Shown here in pieces: positions 17,090-26,913 of a stretch of DNA of 64,000 bases. Positions within the stretch are counted from its first letter, which is position 1. Each line of letters opens with the position of its first letter. The notes beneath the pieces were generated by a model that was given only the letters and a program-made list of their open reading frames with translations, was not told the DNA's origin and made no database searches. The translations under genes and the position numbers were made by a program. Location of the stretch: positions 1 to 64,000 of the forward strand of contig NZ_JTKH01000024.1 of assembly GCF_000827885.1 (NCBI RefSeq), given 5' to 3'. Origin of the DNA: Vibrio renipiscarius (GTDB taxonomy: Bacteria; Pseudomonadota; Gammaproteobacteria; Enterobacterales; Vibrionaceae).

Positions 17090-18211
17090 TTAATGAGACA
17101 GGGCAATATCACGCTGTGTCACACTCACCCCTTTGATTTGAGCGTACACCTTCATACCCACGATCAGTTGCAACTCATCTCTCGCCCACGCGGTAATCGT
17201 CGCCCATAAATAGCAATGGTCTGCAAGTTTCAGTTTCACCGAGACACTGAGACGCGAGTGGCCAAAACTGTGTGTTTCTATCTCTACGATTTCAGCATGC
17301 AAAACATTTCGGATCGAACTTTTTTGTGGCTTCTCTAGGTTAATCGACACATCATTGGCTCTGACTTGCAAACGTACGCGACTATCAAGTTGCGCATCGA
17401 CTTTTTGCACCCAAAGCATTACGTCATCGGCAAGTGCGAGCCCTGATAATGCGTACTCTTCAATTTGTTCGACTAACCGCGCTTCAAACAACGAACTTTG
17501 CTCAGTGAAGGATTGCCAAGGGCGCATGGCATTGGAAGACCACACGTGTTCGATTGCCCCTGCATTAACGACTTTACCTTGCTCAATGACCACAATATGG
17601 TCTGCTAAGCGCAAAATTTCATTCAAGCTATGCGTGACATACAAGATTGGAATGTTCACGTTATCCGCAAGATGCTCTAAAAATGGCAGCACTTCGCGTT
17701 TTCTTGGTAAATCTAACGACGCAAGCGGTTCATCCATAAGTAAAATGTCCGGCTTGGACAGTAATGCTCGCCCTATTGCGACACGTTGCTTCTCTCCTCC
17801 TGAAAGTTCATTCGGAAAGCGGGTCAATAACGACCGCAATGCTAACAAATCAACAATTTGGTCAAAATAGGCTTGGTCTGTTTCCTTTACGCCATAGAGC
17901 AGGTTGCCCTTTACTCGAAAATGCGGAAATAAACGAGATTCTTGAAAGACATACCCCACACGACGAACACGGGTCGGTAAGTTAATTCCAGATTCTGAAC
18001 AAAATAGCACTCGTGAATTAACCGATATGTGGCCATTTTGAGGCTGAGTTAATCCCGCGACCGCATTAATAAGTGAGGTTTTACCCGCGCCTGAGCGGCC
18101 GAAAATGGCAGTAATGCCTTTTGCCGGTAACTGTACATCAACATCAAAGTGTGTCTCCCCTAAAACCTGTTGGAACGCCAGCAGCAGCGTATTCGCCTTT
18201 GGAACACTCAT
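17090..18211 (-). CDS. modC: Molybdate ABC transporter ATP-binding protein
   Basis: 373 residues (E. coli ModC 352). Walker A is [17 protein letters not shown], the signature [16 protein letters not shown] and Walker [16 protein letters not shown]-terminal TOBE (mop-like) domain from about residue 290 binds molybdate and is characteristic of ModC. ATG start with AGGAG eight bases upstream. It overlaps modB by four bases. With ModA and ModB it imports molybdate for molybdenum enzymes. No modE repressor gene lies in the window. Confidence 0.95.
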   Translation of the reverse strand: MSVPKANTLLLAFQQVLGETHFDVDVQLPAKGITAIFGRSGAGKTSLINAVAGLTQPQNGHISVNSRVLFCSESGINLPTRVRRVGYVFQESRLFPHFRVKGNLLYGVKETDQAYFDQIVDLLALRSLLTRFPNELSGGEKQRVAIGRALLSKPDILLMDEPLASLDLPRKREVLPFLEHLADNVNIPILYVTHSLNEILRLADHIVVIEQGKVVNAGAIEHVWSSNAMRPWQSFTEQSSLFEARLVEQIEEYALSGLALADDVMLWVQKVDAQLDSRVRLQVRANDVSINLEKPQKSSIRNVLHAEIVEIETHSFGHSRLSVSVKLKLADHCYLWATITAWARDELQLIVGMKVYAQIKGVSVTQRDIALSH

Positions 18212-18909
18212 GAGGTCGCTCCTAAGCGCTTAGCACAACGACGCGAGAGCCATTCAGAGGCTAGCAATGACGCTAACGCAATAACGATGGATATAACACA
18301 TAAACGCATCGCTTCAGATTCAGCGCCTGGGGTTTCAATAAAGGTATACATCGCTAACGGAATCGTCTGAGTTTCCCCTGGAATATTGGAGACAAAACTG
18401 ATGGTCGCACCAAATTCACCAAGGCTACGAGCAAACGATAGCATCACACCCGTGATGATTCCCGGAATGGTAAGAGGCAAAGTAATGGTAAAGAAAATTT
18501 TGAGTGGCGAGGCGCCGAGTGTTGAGGCAGCCTGTTCAAGTTTTTCGTCCACATTTTCTAAACTCAACCGAACCGAACGCACCATTAAAGGGAGCGCAAC
18601 CACCACGCACGCAAGCGCTGCACCTTTCCAGTTAAACGTGAAGGACAACCCAAAGGTTTGATACAGCCAATGACCGACGATGCCCTGACGGCCCATCAGT
18701 AAAAGCAATAGATAACCGACAACCACCGGAGGCAACACCAAAGGCAAATGGATGAGACTATCGAGTATGCTTTTGCCGATAAATTGCTTTCGAGCCAACA
18801 GCCATGCAAGGCCAATCCCAATCGGAATCAACCACAGAATGGCGTAGAACGACACTTTCAAACTCAGCATCAATGCTTGATATTCATAGTCAGATAGCAA
18901 ATCAGCCAT
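18208..18909 (-). CDS. modB: Molybdate ABC transporter permease
   Basis: 233 residues with five or six membrane helices. The permease EAA loop is visible as [21 protein letters not shown] (about 140-160), followed by [20 protein letters not shown], which is typical of ModB/CysT permeases. The start overlaps the modA stop by one base (TAATG) and its end overlaps modC by four, so the three proteins are translationally coupled. Confidence 0.95.
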   Translation of the reverse strand: MADLLSDYEYQALMLSLKVSFYAILWLIPIGIGLAWLLARKQFIGKSILDSLIHLPLVLPPVVVGYLLLLLMGRQGIVGHWLYQTFGLSFTFNWKGAALACVVVALPLMVRSVRLSLENVDEKLEQAASTLGASPLKIFFTITLPLTIPGIITGVMLSFARSLGEFGATISFVSNIPGETQTIPLAMYTFIETPGAESEAMRLCVISIVIALASLLASEWLSRRCAKRLGATS

Positions 18910-19664
18910 TACTCTTTAAACCCAAATTCTTTCAAGATTTGTTTGGCCTCTTGCGTTTGCAAGAAAGCGGAAAACGCTAACGTCGCCTCATTTTGTGACA
19001 TTGTCACTAAGGGATACGCAATTGCTTGGTGTGTTTCGGGGCCAAACTGAGAGACAACCTGAACCTGGTCCGACACTAACGCATCAGAGTAATACACTAT
19101 CCCCAATGGCGCTTCGCCACGTTCGACTAATGTCATGGCGGTTCGGACATTATTAGTCGGCGCTAGCTGGCCTTGGACACTTGGCCAGATATCGAGTGAT
19201 TGCAGCGATTGCTTCGCGTAGATCCCCGCGGGAACCGCATTGGGCTGCGCGATAGCAAGACGTTGCCCATTGAGTGCGCTCAGCCACGAATTGGGATCTT
19301 CAACAACCAAATGAACAGAGTTGGAGCTTGGCGCAATCACAACGAGACTGTTGTGCGCAAAGTCTTGCACATTCGCTTGAGTAAATAAGCCTTTATCAAC
19401 CAGATAATCGACCCATAAACGGTTAGCCGATAGATAAATATCGGCGGGTGCACCCTGCTCTATTTGCCTTGCCAATGCCGATGAGCCACCAAAAATGGGC
19501 ACGACCGACGCCTTGCCTTTTGATTGGTATGCCTCAATTAAGGCGGTAAGCGCATTGGTCAGTGACGACGCCGCATAAACACGAACGGTTTCCGCCGCAA
19601 GAAGCGGCGAACTACTCAATAGCGCTGAAAACAATAATAGAAAAGAGCTTAATTTATTTCGCAT
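18909..19664 (-). CDS. modA: Molybdate-binding periplasmic protein
   Basis: 251 residues with a signal peptide ([20 protein letters not shown]). The mature start [20 protein letters not shown] and the block [21 protein letters not shown] are typical of ModA, in which Ser residues at the two domain edges bind the oxyanion. It delivers molybdate (and tungstate) to ModBC. Its start overlaps the 3' end of the cobyric acid synthase gene by 11 bases, so mod genes here seem to be read from the same transcript. Confidence 0.94.
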   Translation of the reverse strand: MRNKLSSFLLLFSALLSSSPLLAAETVRVYAASSLTNALTALIEAYQSKGKASVVPIFGGSSALARQIEQGAPADIYLSANRLWVDYLVDKGLFTQANVQDFAHNSLVVIAPSSNSVHLVVEDPNSWLSALNGQRLAIAQPNAVPAGIYAKQSLQSLDIWPSVQGQLAPTNNVRTAMTLVERGEAPLGIVYYSDALVSDQVQVVSQFGPETHQAIAYPLVTMSQNEATLAFSAFLQTQEAKQILKEFGFKE

Positions 19665-21129
19665 TACTTGGTATCAGTTCCGGCCATAACAATTCTAATT
19701 TAAGGTATTTCTCGATCGCATCAGCAATACGGTTGATTGCTCGTTCTTGAATGGCGTCATGATCAACAATGGCCACATTCTCTAATCCCATCCATTCGCA
19801 CAACAACGTCAATGCTTCTGAATGGTCAAACACACCGTGAAGATACGTGCCCAACACATGGTTACAATCGCTGACCGCACCATCAAACGCACCACCTTCA
19901 AGCGTGATTGGCTGTGATTCTTGTACGTCACTGCGACCAGCGTGGATTTCGTACCCTTTTACTTGTGCCACTTTGCCATTTAACGCCAACTCACCCGTTA
20001 CATTGACAAGCGATTTGTCTGCCGTCAACACCGTGGTGGTATTCAAGTAACCTAAACCTTCACTTGAACCCAGCTCACCTTCGATACCCAGAGGATCATC
20101 AATGCGCATACCCAACATTTGATAACCGCCACAGATACCCATGACTTTTCCGCCAAAACGCAGATGGCGCGCAATATCATGGTGCCAATTTTGACTGCGT
20201 AAATAGTCCAGATCGGCGCGTACTGATTTTGAGCCCGGGAGAATAATGACATCAGCACCACTTAAGGATTGCCCTTTGCCGACAAACTGCAAATCAATAT
20301 CGGGGTTTTGGCGTAAAATATCAAAATCCGTGTGGTTACTGATGCGGGTTAACACCGGTACTTTTACGATTAATTTCGCGGCGCTTTTATCACCTTGTTC
20401 ATTATTAATCGCATCTTCGGCTTCAAGATCAAAACCGTGTAAATAAGGCAGAACACCAATAACCGGTTTACCCGTTTTTTCTTCCAGCCAATCAAGGCCT
20501 GACTCAAGCAATTTAATATCGCCACGGAAGCGGTTAATCACAAACCCCTTCACTCGCGCTTGCTCTGATTCAGACAACAATTCCAACGTACCGTAAAGAT
20601 GAGCAAATACTCCACCACGGTCGATGTCCGCCACAATAATCACGGGAACATCGGCTTTCTCAGCAAAACCCATATTAGCGATATCGTTTTCACGCAGATT
20701 GATTTCAGCAGGACTGCCTGCCCCTTCAATCATCACAGATTGAAATTCGGCTTGCAGCTTGTTGAATGAGTCCATGACGGTATCCATCGCGACTTTTTTA
20801 TAGTCATGGTACCCCGTCGCTTCCATATTGGATAATGCTCGACCTTGCAGAATCACCTGAGCGCCAGTATCTGAATTTGGCTTTAGCAATACAGGGTTCA
20901 TGTGAACGGTCGGCTTCACATTACACGCCGCCGCTTGTACGGCTTGTGCACGACCGATTTCACCACCATCCTCAGTGACGGCGCTATTGAGCGCCATATT
21001 TTGTGGTTTAAACGGCGCGACGTTAATACCACGTCGAGCCAGAACTCGACATAAACCGGCAACTAAAACACTCTTCCCTGCGTCAGACGTGGTTCCTTGT
21101 ACCATTAGAGCTTGAAATGCTGAATACAT
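19654..21129 (-). CDS. cobQ: Cobyric acid synthase (adenosylcobyrate amidation)
   Basis: 491 residues. The N-terminal P-loop-like domain begins [20 protein letters not shown]. The middle has [20 protein letters not shown]. The C-terminal class I glutamine amidotransferase domain has the nucleophile Cys in [12 protein letters not shown] and a His near [11 protein letters not shown]. The enzyme amidates four side chains of adenosylcobyrinic acid a,c-diamide using glutamine and ATP. It is the first gene of a cobQ-modABC unit. No cobalamin riboswitch is seen in the 177 bp upstream. AGGTAA precedes the ATG. Confidence 0.95.
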   Translation of the reverse strand: MYSAFQALMVQGTTSDAGKSVLVAGLCRVLARRGINVAPFKPQNMALNSAVTEDGGEIGRAQAVQAAACNVKPTVHMNPVLLKPNSDTGAQVILQGRALSNMEATGYHDYKKVAMDTVMDSFNKLQAEFQSVMIEGAGSPAEINLRENDIANMGFAEKADVPVIIVADIDRGGVFAHLYGTLELLSESEQARVKGFVINRFRGDIKLLESGLDWLEEKTGKPVIGVLPYLHGFDLEAEDAINNEQGDKSAAKLIVKVPVLTRISNHTDFDILRQNPDIDLQFVGKGQSLSGADVIILPGSKSVRADLDYLRSQNWHHDIARHLRFGGKVMGICGGYQMLGMRIDDPLGIEGELGSSEGLGYLNTTTVLTADKSLVNVTGELALNGKVAQVKGYEIHAGRSDVQESQPITLEGGAFDGAVSDCNHVLGTYLHGVFDHSEALTLLCEWMGLENVAIVDHDAIQERAINRIADAIEKYLKLELLWPELIPSNAK

Positions 21130-21306
21130 AACGGACTATTACCTGTGAATTTAGACTGGGCGATGATAACCAGTTTAGGCTGCTATTTCTAACAAAAACA
21201 TGAATTGAAAATGAATGCCTAACTCAGCATTGGTTCACCTAAGATATTGTTTAATAGACCCATCAAATAAAGGCACACAGCCAAAACCATAAAAAGGTCA
21301 CATACT

Positions 21307-21681
21307 ATGAAAAAAACAATTATTGCTATCGCTGCGTCACTGATTCTTGTTCCATCTCTTGTCCTTGCGCAAGATGGTCATCACCAACAAAAAACGGGCA
21401 TTCAATTTAACGGCCCTGTTGAACTGACAAATATGTCAAAACTGATTGCAGAAAGTAACATGTTTACAGAAGAGCACGTGGTGGTTGAAGGCCATTTAGT
21501 GCGTCAAATCAATGCAGAAAAGTTCATGTTTTCTGATGGCGAAACCGAAGTTCAAATCGAATTGGATGACGATATTCACCTGACGAGCCCAATTGAAGCG
21601 ACAACTCGTGTACGCCTATACGGGGAATTTGAAGGTGGTAACACACCTGAAATCGAAGTCGATCGCATTCAAGTGCTGTAA
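21307..21681 (+). CDS. YgiW/YdeI family periplasmic stress protein (BOF domain)
   Basis: 124 residues with a cleavable signal peptide (MKKTIIAIAASLILVPSLVLA). The OB-fold of the BOF family follows, with the core pattern FNGPVELTNMSKLI, VVVEGHLVRQINAEKFMFSD and VQIELDD. Members help cells tolerate oxidative stress, cationic peptides or metals, but the ligand is not settled. It forms its own unit with AAGG upstream of ATG and a terminator downstream. In Vibrio such genes are often linked to QseB/QseC-like systems, not seen here. Confidence 0.88.
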   Translation: MKKTIIAIAASLILVPSLVLAQDGHHQQKTGIQFNGPVELTNMSKLIAESNMFTEEHVVVEGHLVRQINAEKFMFSDGETEVQIELDDDIHLTSPIEATTRVRLYGEFEGGNTPEIEVDRIQVL

Positions 21682-21714
21682 ATCTAAAGTATTAGTAGGT
21701 AAAATATCTAACGT

Positions 21715-21739
21715 AAGGCCCGCATTTTGCGGGCCTTTT
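21715..21739 (+). terminator. Terminator after the YgiW-like gene
   Basis: GGCCCGC/GCGGGCC stem at 21717-21723 and 21729-21735 with loop atttt, followed by TTTT. It ends only 33 bases before the next gene start. Confidence 0.85.
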
Positions 21740-21771
21740 CAGCAGTGGTTGCTGTCAGTTGGAGAAAAACT

Positions 21772-22290
21772 TTGAATAAAAAATGGCTGTTAGGCCTATT
21801 CGCTAGCCTAATGTTTTCGCAGTCTGCGTACGCAAATAATTTTAATTACAACTTTTTGGAATTTCGCACGGCGACCGACCCTAAGTTTTCAGGTGTCGAG
21901 TTCAATACTTTAGTACTACAAAATGTGCATTTTATCGCCCGTGTTGACAGCCAGTTTGAAGGCGATGCAGATATCGCAACGGGTTTTGGTTTTAACGGCC
22001 CAATTAATCAATTTGCCGACGTGTTCGGCCAAGCCTTAGTGCATTCGATTAGCTACCCTGACGAGCAGGGAAAAGATCGTGAAACGCTGGGTGAATTCAA
22101 TATTGGTTTGCGTGTATGGCTATCTAACCAAATCGAAGCAACCACACGCTTCGGTAAACTGGATGAAAACTCCGTCTTCCATGCGGGTCTCCGCTTCCAT
22201 TCAACGGATCAACTGTCTCTCGCTGCAGAAACGCGTAACTCGGGCATTTACGGCCCTCAACTTGCGCTGTCAGTTCGTTTTCAATTCTAG
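21772..22290 (+). CDS. Small secreted, barrel-like hypothetical protein
   Basis: 172 residues from a TTG start at 21772 with GGAG upstream; the in-frame ATG at 21727 lies in the preceding terminator and is unlikely. A signal peptide ends near MFSQSAYA. The mature part has alternating strands (FNYNFLEFRT, VHFIARVDSQFEG, NIGLRVWLSNQIEATTRFG) and ends LALSVRFQF, with the C-terminal Phe expected of an outer-membrane barrel. I recognise no named family. A terminator follows. Confidence 0.75.
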   Translation: MNKKWLLGLFASLMFSQSAYANNFNYNFLEFRTATDPKFSGVEFNTLVLQNVHFIARVDSQFEGDADIATGFGFNGPINQFADVFGQALVHSISYPDEQGKDRETLGEFNIGLRVWLSNQIEATTRFGKLDENSVFHAGLRFHSTDQLSLAAETRNSGIYGPQLALSVRFQF

Positions 22291-22320
22291 TCCTTCTCGT
22301 TCTGCCATCCTGTTTTCAGA

Positions 22321-22347
22321 AGCTCGCGCCCTATGCGAGCTTTTTTA
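22321..22347 (+). terminator. Terminator after the barrel-like gene
   Basis: AGCTCGC/GCGAGCT stem at 22321-22327 and 22335-22341 followed by TTTTTT. Confidence 0.88.
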
Positions 22348-22592
22348 ATCACCGTCATTATTTTAACGCTTTGATTGTTATTTCATTCATACATCACCAA
22401 CCGTTAACCTATGAGTCTTTCCACCACCAGTTCTGATAAGTTGTTAAATATTCATTAAAAATTTAAGTCGTATAGATAAAAATACAGTATTAATTCGACC
22501 AAAATCATGTTTTCGTTTGATTGCTGTTTTATTTAGAACGCCGTCTGATATCCTCCGCGCGCTTAATCACTGTCATAATAAAAAGGTTGTAT
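22348..22592. other. Gene-less leader region of the chemoreceptor gene
   Basis: AT-rich, with no gene. It should contain the promoter of the chemoreceptor gene. A sigma-28 type promoter could not be fixed by eye. Confidence 0.4.
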
Positions 22593-24473
22593 ATGCCAGC
22601 GCTATCTATTAAGACCAAACTGACCATTGCATTTGTCTCTGCTGTACTGATAATGACAGCGGCGCAGACGTACCTAACAGGGCGTCAAATTCTCGACGAA
22701 ACCCAGCGTTCAATTACCCAATATGGCATGACCTTATTAGAAGGTAATGTTTCCAGTATGGACAATTGGTTTCGTGCAAAAATCAACGTCGTTGAGGCGT
22801 CTAAAAACATCTTTAACGAAACAGGCAACATCGAATCTTACCTATCGCACCTGACGAAAGCGGGCGATTTTCAAATTGTTTATGCGGGTTTAAGTGATGG
22901 ACAATTTCTTCAGGGCGTGCCGCTTATCGATGCAAATGGCTTTGACCCACGCACTCGTCCTTGGTACCAAGAGGCCGTCGCCGCAGGAACCATGCAAATT
23001 ACCGAACCGTATGTTGACGTCGGTACGCAAAAATTAGTTATTTCAATCGCCGCTCCTTTTACTACCAATGGCGTACAAGGCGTGCTTGGTGCGGATGTCG
23101 AAATCAACGCACTGGTTGATGACATCGTTGAATCAGATGAAGAAGGTGTTTTCGGCTTTCTGGTGAATAGCTTGGGCCATATCGTTGCCCATGCAGATAA
23201 CCATCTTACCCTTAAAAATTTAGACCGTATTTCCCCAGACCTCACCATTAATAAGTTAAGCGAGTTGGCGTCTCAAAACGAATTGGAGACCATTTCGATT
23301 TCAGGGGTTGAATCGCTCGTCGCCTCACGCAAAGTGCCGAATACCGATTGGTACTACACCATCGTAATTGATAAAGAGCATGCCTTTCAGTCTCACCGCT
23401 CACTCGTAAGTCAATCTATGCTGATGAGCTTAATGCAAGTCGTCTTGATTGCATTGATATCGCTTTATATCGTAAAACGCTCACTGGCGCCTCTCAATGC
23501 ACTGAGTGAATCAATGAAAGACCTATCCGATGGTAATGGCGATCTAACAAAGCGGATTGTCGTCGATTCGAAAGATGAAATAGGCACTCTGGCGGAGCAT
23601 GTTAATGCGTTCATTGCCAAATTACAGGGTGTGGTGGTTGATATTTCTCAGTCGTCCCACAGTATTGATGAGCAATCTAAAGTCAGCACACGTGTTGCGC
23701 GTGAAATCAGTGATGGCTTATCCGTTCAGTTGAATGAAATTTCACAAATTGCGACGGCAGTGCATGAAATGTCTGCTGCGGCAGAAGAAGTAGCAAGCAA
23801 CGCCCGCTTAACAGCCGATTCAACACTAGGGTCAACCGAGCATTGTGAGCAAGGTAAGCAAGTGATAAAACGCAATCAGGAATCGATTACGAGTTTAGCT
23901 TCGCAACTTGAGCATGCATCAAATACGATCAGTGAGGTTGAGCGCAACAGTCGCGACATCAATACGATTCTTTCAACCATTAGTGATATTGCGGAACAAA
24001 CAAACTTGTTGGCACTTAACGCGGCAATCGAAGCGGCGAGAGCGGGCGAGCAAGGTCGAGGTTTTGCGGTGGTCGCCGATGAAGTTCGTGTTCTATCACA
24101 ACGCACTCATAGTTCAACGGTTGAGATCCGCCAAATGATTGAGAGTCTGCAAAAAACGAGTCATGACGCGGTTGAATCGATGAACCGAAGCCAAGCACTG
24201 GCTTCCTCTAGTGTCGAAGATGCGAATGATGCGACCGAAGCGCTAGAGAAAATCACGATCTCCATCGAGGAAATCTCAGATATGGCAACGCAGATCTCAA
24301 ACGCGGCGTCAGAACAACGCACGGTGACGGAAGAAATCAGCAAAAATATTCAGCAAGCCAACGATGTGTCTAACCACTTATCACAAGAAGCGGTTAACTC
24401 TCGTTCGTTGTCGGAAGATTTAGAAGCGATTGCGATGCGTCTTAACCGACAAGTGCAAATGTTTAAACACTGA
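22593..24473 (+). CDS. Methyl-accepting chemotaxis protein with dCache sensor
   Basis: 626 residues from ATG at 22593 with AAGG upstream; an earlier in-frame start at 22521 lacks a site. Order: membrane helix (about 8-28); periplasmic dCache_1 domain with the ligand-pocket pattern [12 protein letters not shown] and VISIAAPF; membrane helix near 280-300; HAMP; then the signalling hairpin with the highly conserved tip [20 protein letters not shown]. The receptor senses a small ligand, possibly an amino acid or amine as is common for such pockets, and controls CheA. The ligand is not predictable here. No C-terminal CheR-binding pentapeptide is seen. Confidence 0.93.
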   Translation: MPALSIKTKLTIAFVSAVLIMTAAQTYLTGRQILDETQRSITQYGMTLLEGNVSSMDNWFRAKINVVEASKNIFNETGNIESYLSHLTKAGDFQIVYAGLSDGQFLQGVPLIDANGFDPRTRPWYQEAVAAGTMQITEPYVDVGTQKLVISIAAPFTTNGVQGVLGADVEINALVDDIVESDEEGVFGFLVNSLGHIVAHADNHLTLKNLDRISPDLTINKLSELASQNELETISISGVESLVASRKVPNTDWYYTIVIDKEHAFQSHRSLVSQSMLMSLMQVVLIALISLYIVKRSLAPLNALSESMKDLSDGNGDLTKRIVVDSKDEIGTLAEHVNAFIAKLQGVVVDISQSSHSIDEQSKVSTRVAREISDGLSVQLNEISQIATAVHEMSAAAEEVASNARLTADSTLGSTEHCEQGKQVIKRNQESITSLASQLEHASNTISEVERNSRDINTILSTISDIAEQTNLLALNAAIEAARAGEQGRGFAVVADEVRVLSQRTHSSTVEIRQMIESLQKTSHDAVESMNRSQALASSSVEDANDATEALEKITISIEEISDMATQISNAASEQRTVTEEISKNIQQANDVSNHLSQEAVNSRSLSEDLEAIAMRLNRQVQMFKH

Positions 24474-24531
24474 TTGTAAACACGACATCACGCTTTCTCG
24501 GGTGATGTCTGTCTTGCGGTAAGCGCCCTAT

Positions 24532-24563
24532 AAAAACGCCCCTTGAATTTGGGGCGTTTTTTT
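24532..24563. terminator. Bidirectional terminator between the MCP gene and cra
   Basis: AAAAACGCCCC and GGGGCGTTTTT arms with an eight-base loop. A and T tracts on both sides serve the two convergent genes; its right arm reaches the cra stop codon. A second hairpin, GACATCAC/GTGATGTC, lies at 24484-24509. Confidence 0.88.
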
Positions 24564-25542
24564 AAGTTCTAATTTTAATCTGTCTCGGCACTAACTCTAC
24601 GCCTGTTTCGTAGCGTTTGGCCGCAGCATTCAACGCTAATGCCAAAGCACTGTCTGCAATGACCTCAAACTGTTGCGGTAACGAGTTGACCTTGAATGGC
24701 AAAAAATCTAAAAGGCGGTTATCACCAAAGGTCGCCAGTTTAATGTTGTTGATCAACTCTGGGTGTTCCAATAGAACGTCTAGAACACCTTCCAGCAACG
24801 TGTATGACGTGGTGATAATCGCTTGCGGTACTTTGTTAGTATCGACCCATTGTTGAAAAATAGTTTGAGCTTGTTCACGATTAAAATGTTCACCGTAACC
24901 GATTTGAACCTCAATGCCCTGCTCTTTTGCAACCGAGCGAATACCCATCTCACGCTCGCGAGAAATATTAAGCTCAGGCAATGCCCCGATGATACCGATC
25001 GTTGTAACGTCGTGATGAATAATCGACGTCGCCAATTCATGCGCAGCGCCAAAATCCTCACTGATCACGCAACAAAAATGTTCATCATCCAGTGGACGGT
25101 CGATTGCCACGACGGGCGTCCCTTTACTTTGCAACGCCTGATAGAAATCGCTGGCATCAGGAATCGCACTGGCCACAAATAAAGCATCCACTTTTCGGCT
25201 GACTAATGCCTCAACCACACTTTTCTCGGTTTGTGGATCGTCATCTGAACACGCGATCAAAATTTGATAACCCGCCTTGCGTGAGTTTTGTTCTAATAAT
25301 TTCGCGAGCTTGGCATAACTGGTGTTTTCTAAATCTGGGATCACTAAGCCAAAAGAACGACTGCTGCCGACTCTCAATGAACTTGCGGCAAGATCTGGTC
25401 GATAATTATATTGTTCAACGATCGCCATTACTCTCTGCTGCGTTTTATCGCTGATTCGGTACGTTTTTGCTTTACCGTTGATCACATAACTGGCCGTGGT
25501 TTTGGACACGCCGGCTAATTTTGCTATTTCATCCAGTGTCAT
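24562..25542 (-). CDS. cra: Catabolite repressor/activator Cra (FruR), LacI family
   Basis: 326 residues. The N-terminal HTH MTLDEIAKLAGVSKTTASYV followed by INGKAKTYRISDKTQQRV is the specific form seen in Cra/FruR, and it is followed by a periplasmic-binding-like effector domain. Cra releases its operators on binding fructose 1-phosphate. It is divergent from fruBKA, with three Cra operators in between, so it very likely represses that operon and perhaps itself. The length (326) is close to E. coli Cra (334). Confidence 0.95.
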   Translation of the reverse strand: MTLDEIAKLAGVSKTTASYVINGKAKTYRISDKTQQRVMAIVEQYNYRPDLAASSLRVGSSRSFGLVIPDLENTSYAKLAKLLEQNSRKAGYQILIACSDDDPQTEKSVVEALVSRKVDALFVASAIPDASDFYQALQSKGTPVVAIDRPLDDEHFCCVISEDFGAAHELATSIIHHDVTTIGIIGALPELNISREREMGIRSVAKEQGIEVQIGYGEHFNREQAQTIFQQWVDTNKVPQAIITTSYTLLEGVLDVLLEHPELINNIKLATFGDNRLLDFLPFKVNSLPQQFEVIADSALALALNAAAKRYETGVELVPRQIKIRT

Positions 25543-25612
25543 ATTCTGATCTACATTCTGTGGATTAGATCAAAGTTTATTAACAATGATCCCAACAATG
25601 TTTGCATTATAC

Positions 25613-25628
25613 GCTGAATGGATTCAGC
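25613..25628. promoter_or_regulatory. Cra (FruR) operator 1
   Basis: GCTGAATGGATTCAGC, a perfect 6+4+6 palindrome matching the Cra consensus (GCTGAA-N4-TTCAGC). It lies 70 bp from the cra start. Confidence 0.9.
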
Positions 25629-25634
25629 ATTAAA

Positions 25635-25650
25635 GCTGAAAGGATTCAGC
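25635..25650. promoter_or_regulatory. Cra (FruR) operator 2
   Basis: GCTGAAAGGATTCAGC, 22 bp (two helical turns) from operator 1 measured start to start, which favours side-by-side binding. Confidence 0.9.
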
Positions 25651-25725
25651 AAACAATTAATTTGTCGTGTATATCTCAATTCGTACACAATGACCGAAGA
25701 ATTTGCTGAATTTTTTTACTCAACA

Positions 25726-25741
25726 GCTGAAACGATTCAGC
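25726..25741. promoter_or_regulatory. Cra (FruR) operator 3
   Basis: GCTGAAACGATTCAGC lies 29 bp upstream of the fruB ATG and 91 bp from operator 2, so looping is possible. An extra half-site GCTGAA occurs near 25705. Confidence 0.9.
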
Positions 25742-25770
25742 TTGAATTATCGAACACATACGAGGCCACC

Positions 25771-26910
25771 ATGCTAAAGCTATCCACTCAAGACGTATCG
25801 CTCAATCAAGAGTATGCGGATAAGCACGCTGCCATCCGTTTTCTCGCTCAGCAGCTCACTGATAACGATCTTGTTGAACAAGGCTACCACCAAGGTATGG
25901 CCGATCGTGAGGCACAAAATGCAACTTACCTTGGCAATGGTATTGCGATTCCACATGGCACAACAGACACCCGTCACTTGGTTAAAAAAACCGGCGTAAC
26001 GATTGCCCACTTTCCTAACGGCATCGACTGGGGGAACGGTAATGTGGTTTATCTTGCGATTGGTATTGCCGCAAAAAGCGATGAGCACTTGGGCATCTTA
26101 AGACAACTGACCAAAGTACTTGCTGAAGACGGGGTTGAACAAGCACTTAAAAATGCCCAGAACGCAGAAGAAATCATTGCGCTACTTAACGGGGAAACGC
26201 AATTCAATATTGATTTCGATGCGAGTCACATTCAACTCGCTTTCCCAGCCAGTGACATGATTCAGATGGCGGCGGTCTCGGCAGGCCTATTGAAAAACAG
26301 CGGCAGTGTCAGTAATGAGTTTGTGACCGATGTCGTCACTAAATCCCCTACCCATCTTGGTGGTGGCGTGTGGTTGCTGAGCTCAGATAAAGGCACAAAT
26401 CAAACTGGAATGGCGTTTGTCTCTACCGCGAATCAGTGCCATTTTGACGGTAAATCGGTGAACGCTTTAATTACTTTCGCAGCGTGCAATGGCGCACACC
26501 AAACGCAACTTAACATCATTACGGATTTAGTCGCGACGGGCAAAGTTGGGGATTTAATTAGCAAATCCGCACAAGAATTGATTGTGATGTTTAACCCTGC
26601 CAATGATGAACAACAAACATCTGACGCTACGGATGGAAACCGTGCAATCTTCAAGATTCGTAACGCGCATGGCCTACATGCTCGCCCAGGTGCGATGTTG
26701 GTTGCCAGCGCGAAGAAATTCGACGCGACAATCACAGTGCGTAATGTGGATTCAGACAGTGCCTTTGTGAACGCCAAGAGCTTAATGAAAGTTATCGCAC
26801 TTGGTGTGAAACATGGGCATCAACTTGAGTTTATCGCTCAAGGCGCCGATGCCGCTGACGCATTAACAGCCATCGGCCAAGCTATCGAATCTGGTCTGGG
26901 TGAGGCATAA
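25771..26910 (+). CDS. fruB: Fructose PTS IIA-FPr (HPr-like) fusion protein
   Basis: 379 residues (E. coli 376). The N-terminal EIIA-Fru domain has the phospho-accepting His about 62 in GIAIPHGTTDTR. The C-terminal FPr domain (from about 290) has NAHGLHARPGAMLV with its active His. I place the start at ATG 25771 with GAGG upstream; the open frame extends to 25618 but would then run across operators 2 and 3. The protein carries phosphate from enzyme I to FruA. First gene of fruBKA; fruK follows after three bases. Confidence 0.95.
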   Translation: MLKLSTQDVSLNQEYADKHAAIRFLAQQLTDNDLVEQGYHQGMADREAQNATYLGNGIAIPHGTTDTRHLVKKTGVTIAHFPNGIDWGNGNVVYLAIGIAAKSDEHLGILRQLTKVLAEDGVEQALKNAQNAEEIIALLNGETQFNIDFDASHIQLAFPASDMIQMAAVSAGLLKNSGSVSNEFVTDVVTKSPTHLGGGVWLLSSDKGTNQTGMAFVSTANQCHFDGKSVNALITFAACNGAHQTQLNIITDLVATGKVGDLISKSAQELIVMFNPANDEQQTSDATDGNRAIFKIRNAHGLHARPGAMLVASAKKFDATITVRNVDSDSAFVNAKSLMKVIALGVKHGHQLEFIAQGADAADALTAIGQAIESGLGEA

Positions 26911-26913
26911 GTT

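Noticed and set aside
21130..21306. Possible cobalamin riboswitch upstream of cobQ
   Set aside because: No B12-box-like sequence or multi-helix structure could be seen.
25618..25770. 51-residue N-terminal extension of FruB
   Set aside because: It spans two Cra operators, and the ATG at 25771 has a proper ribosome site and matches the family start.
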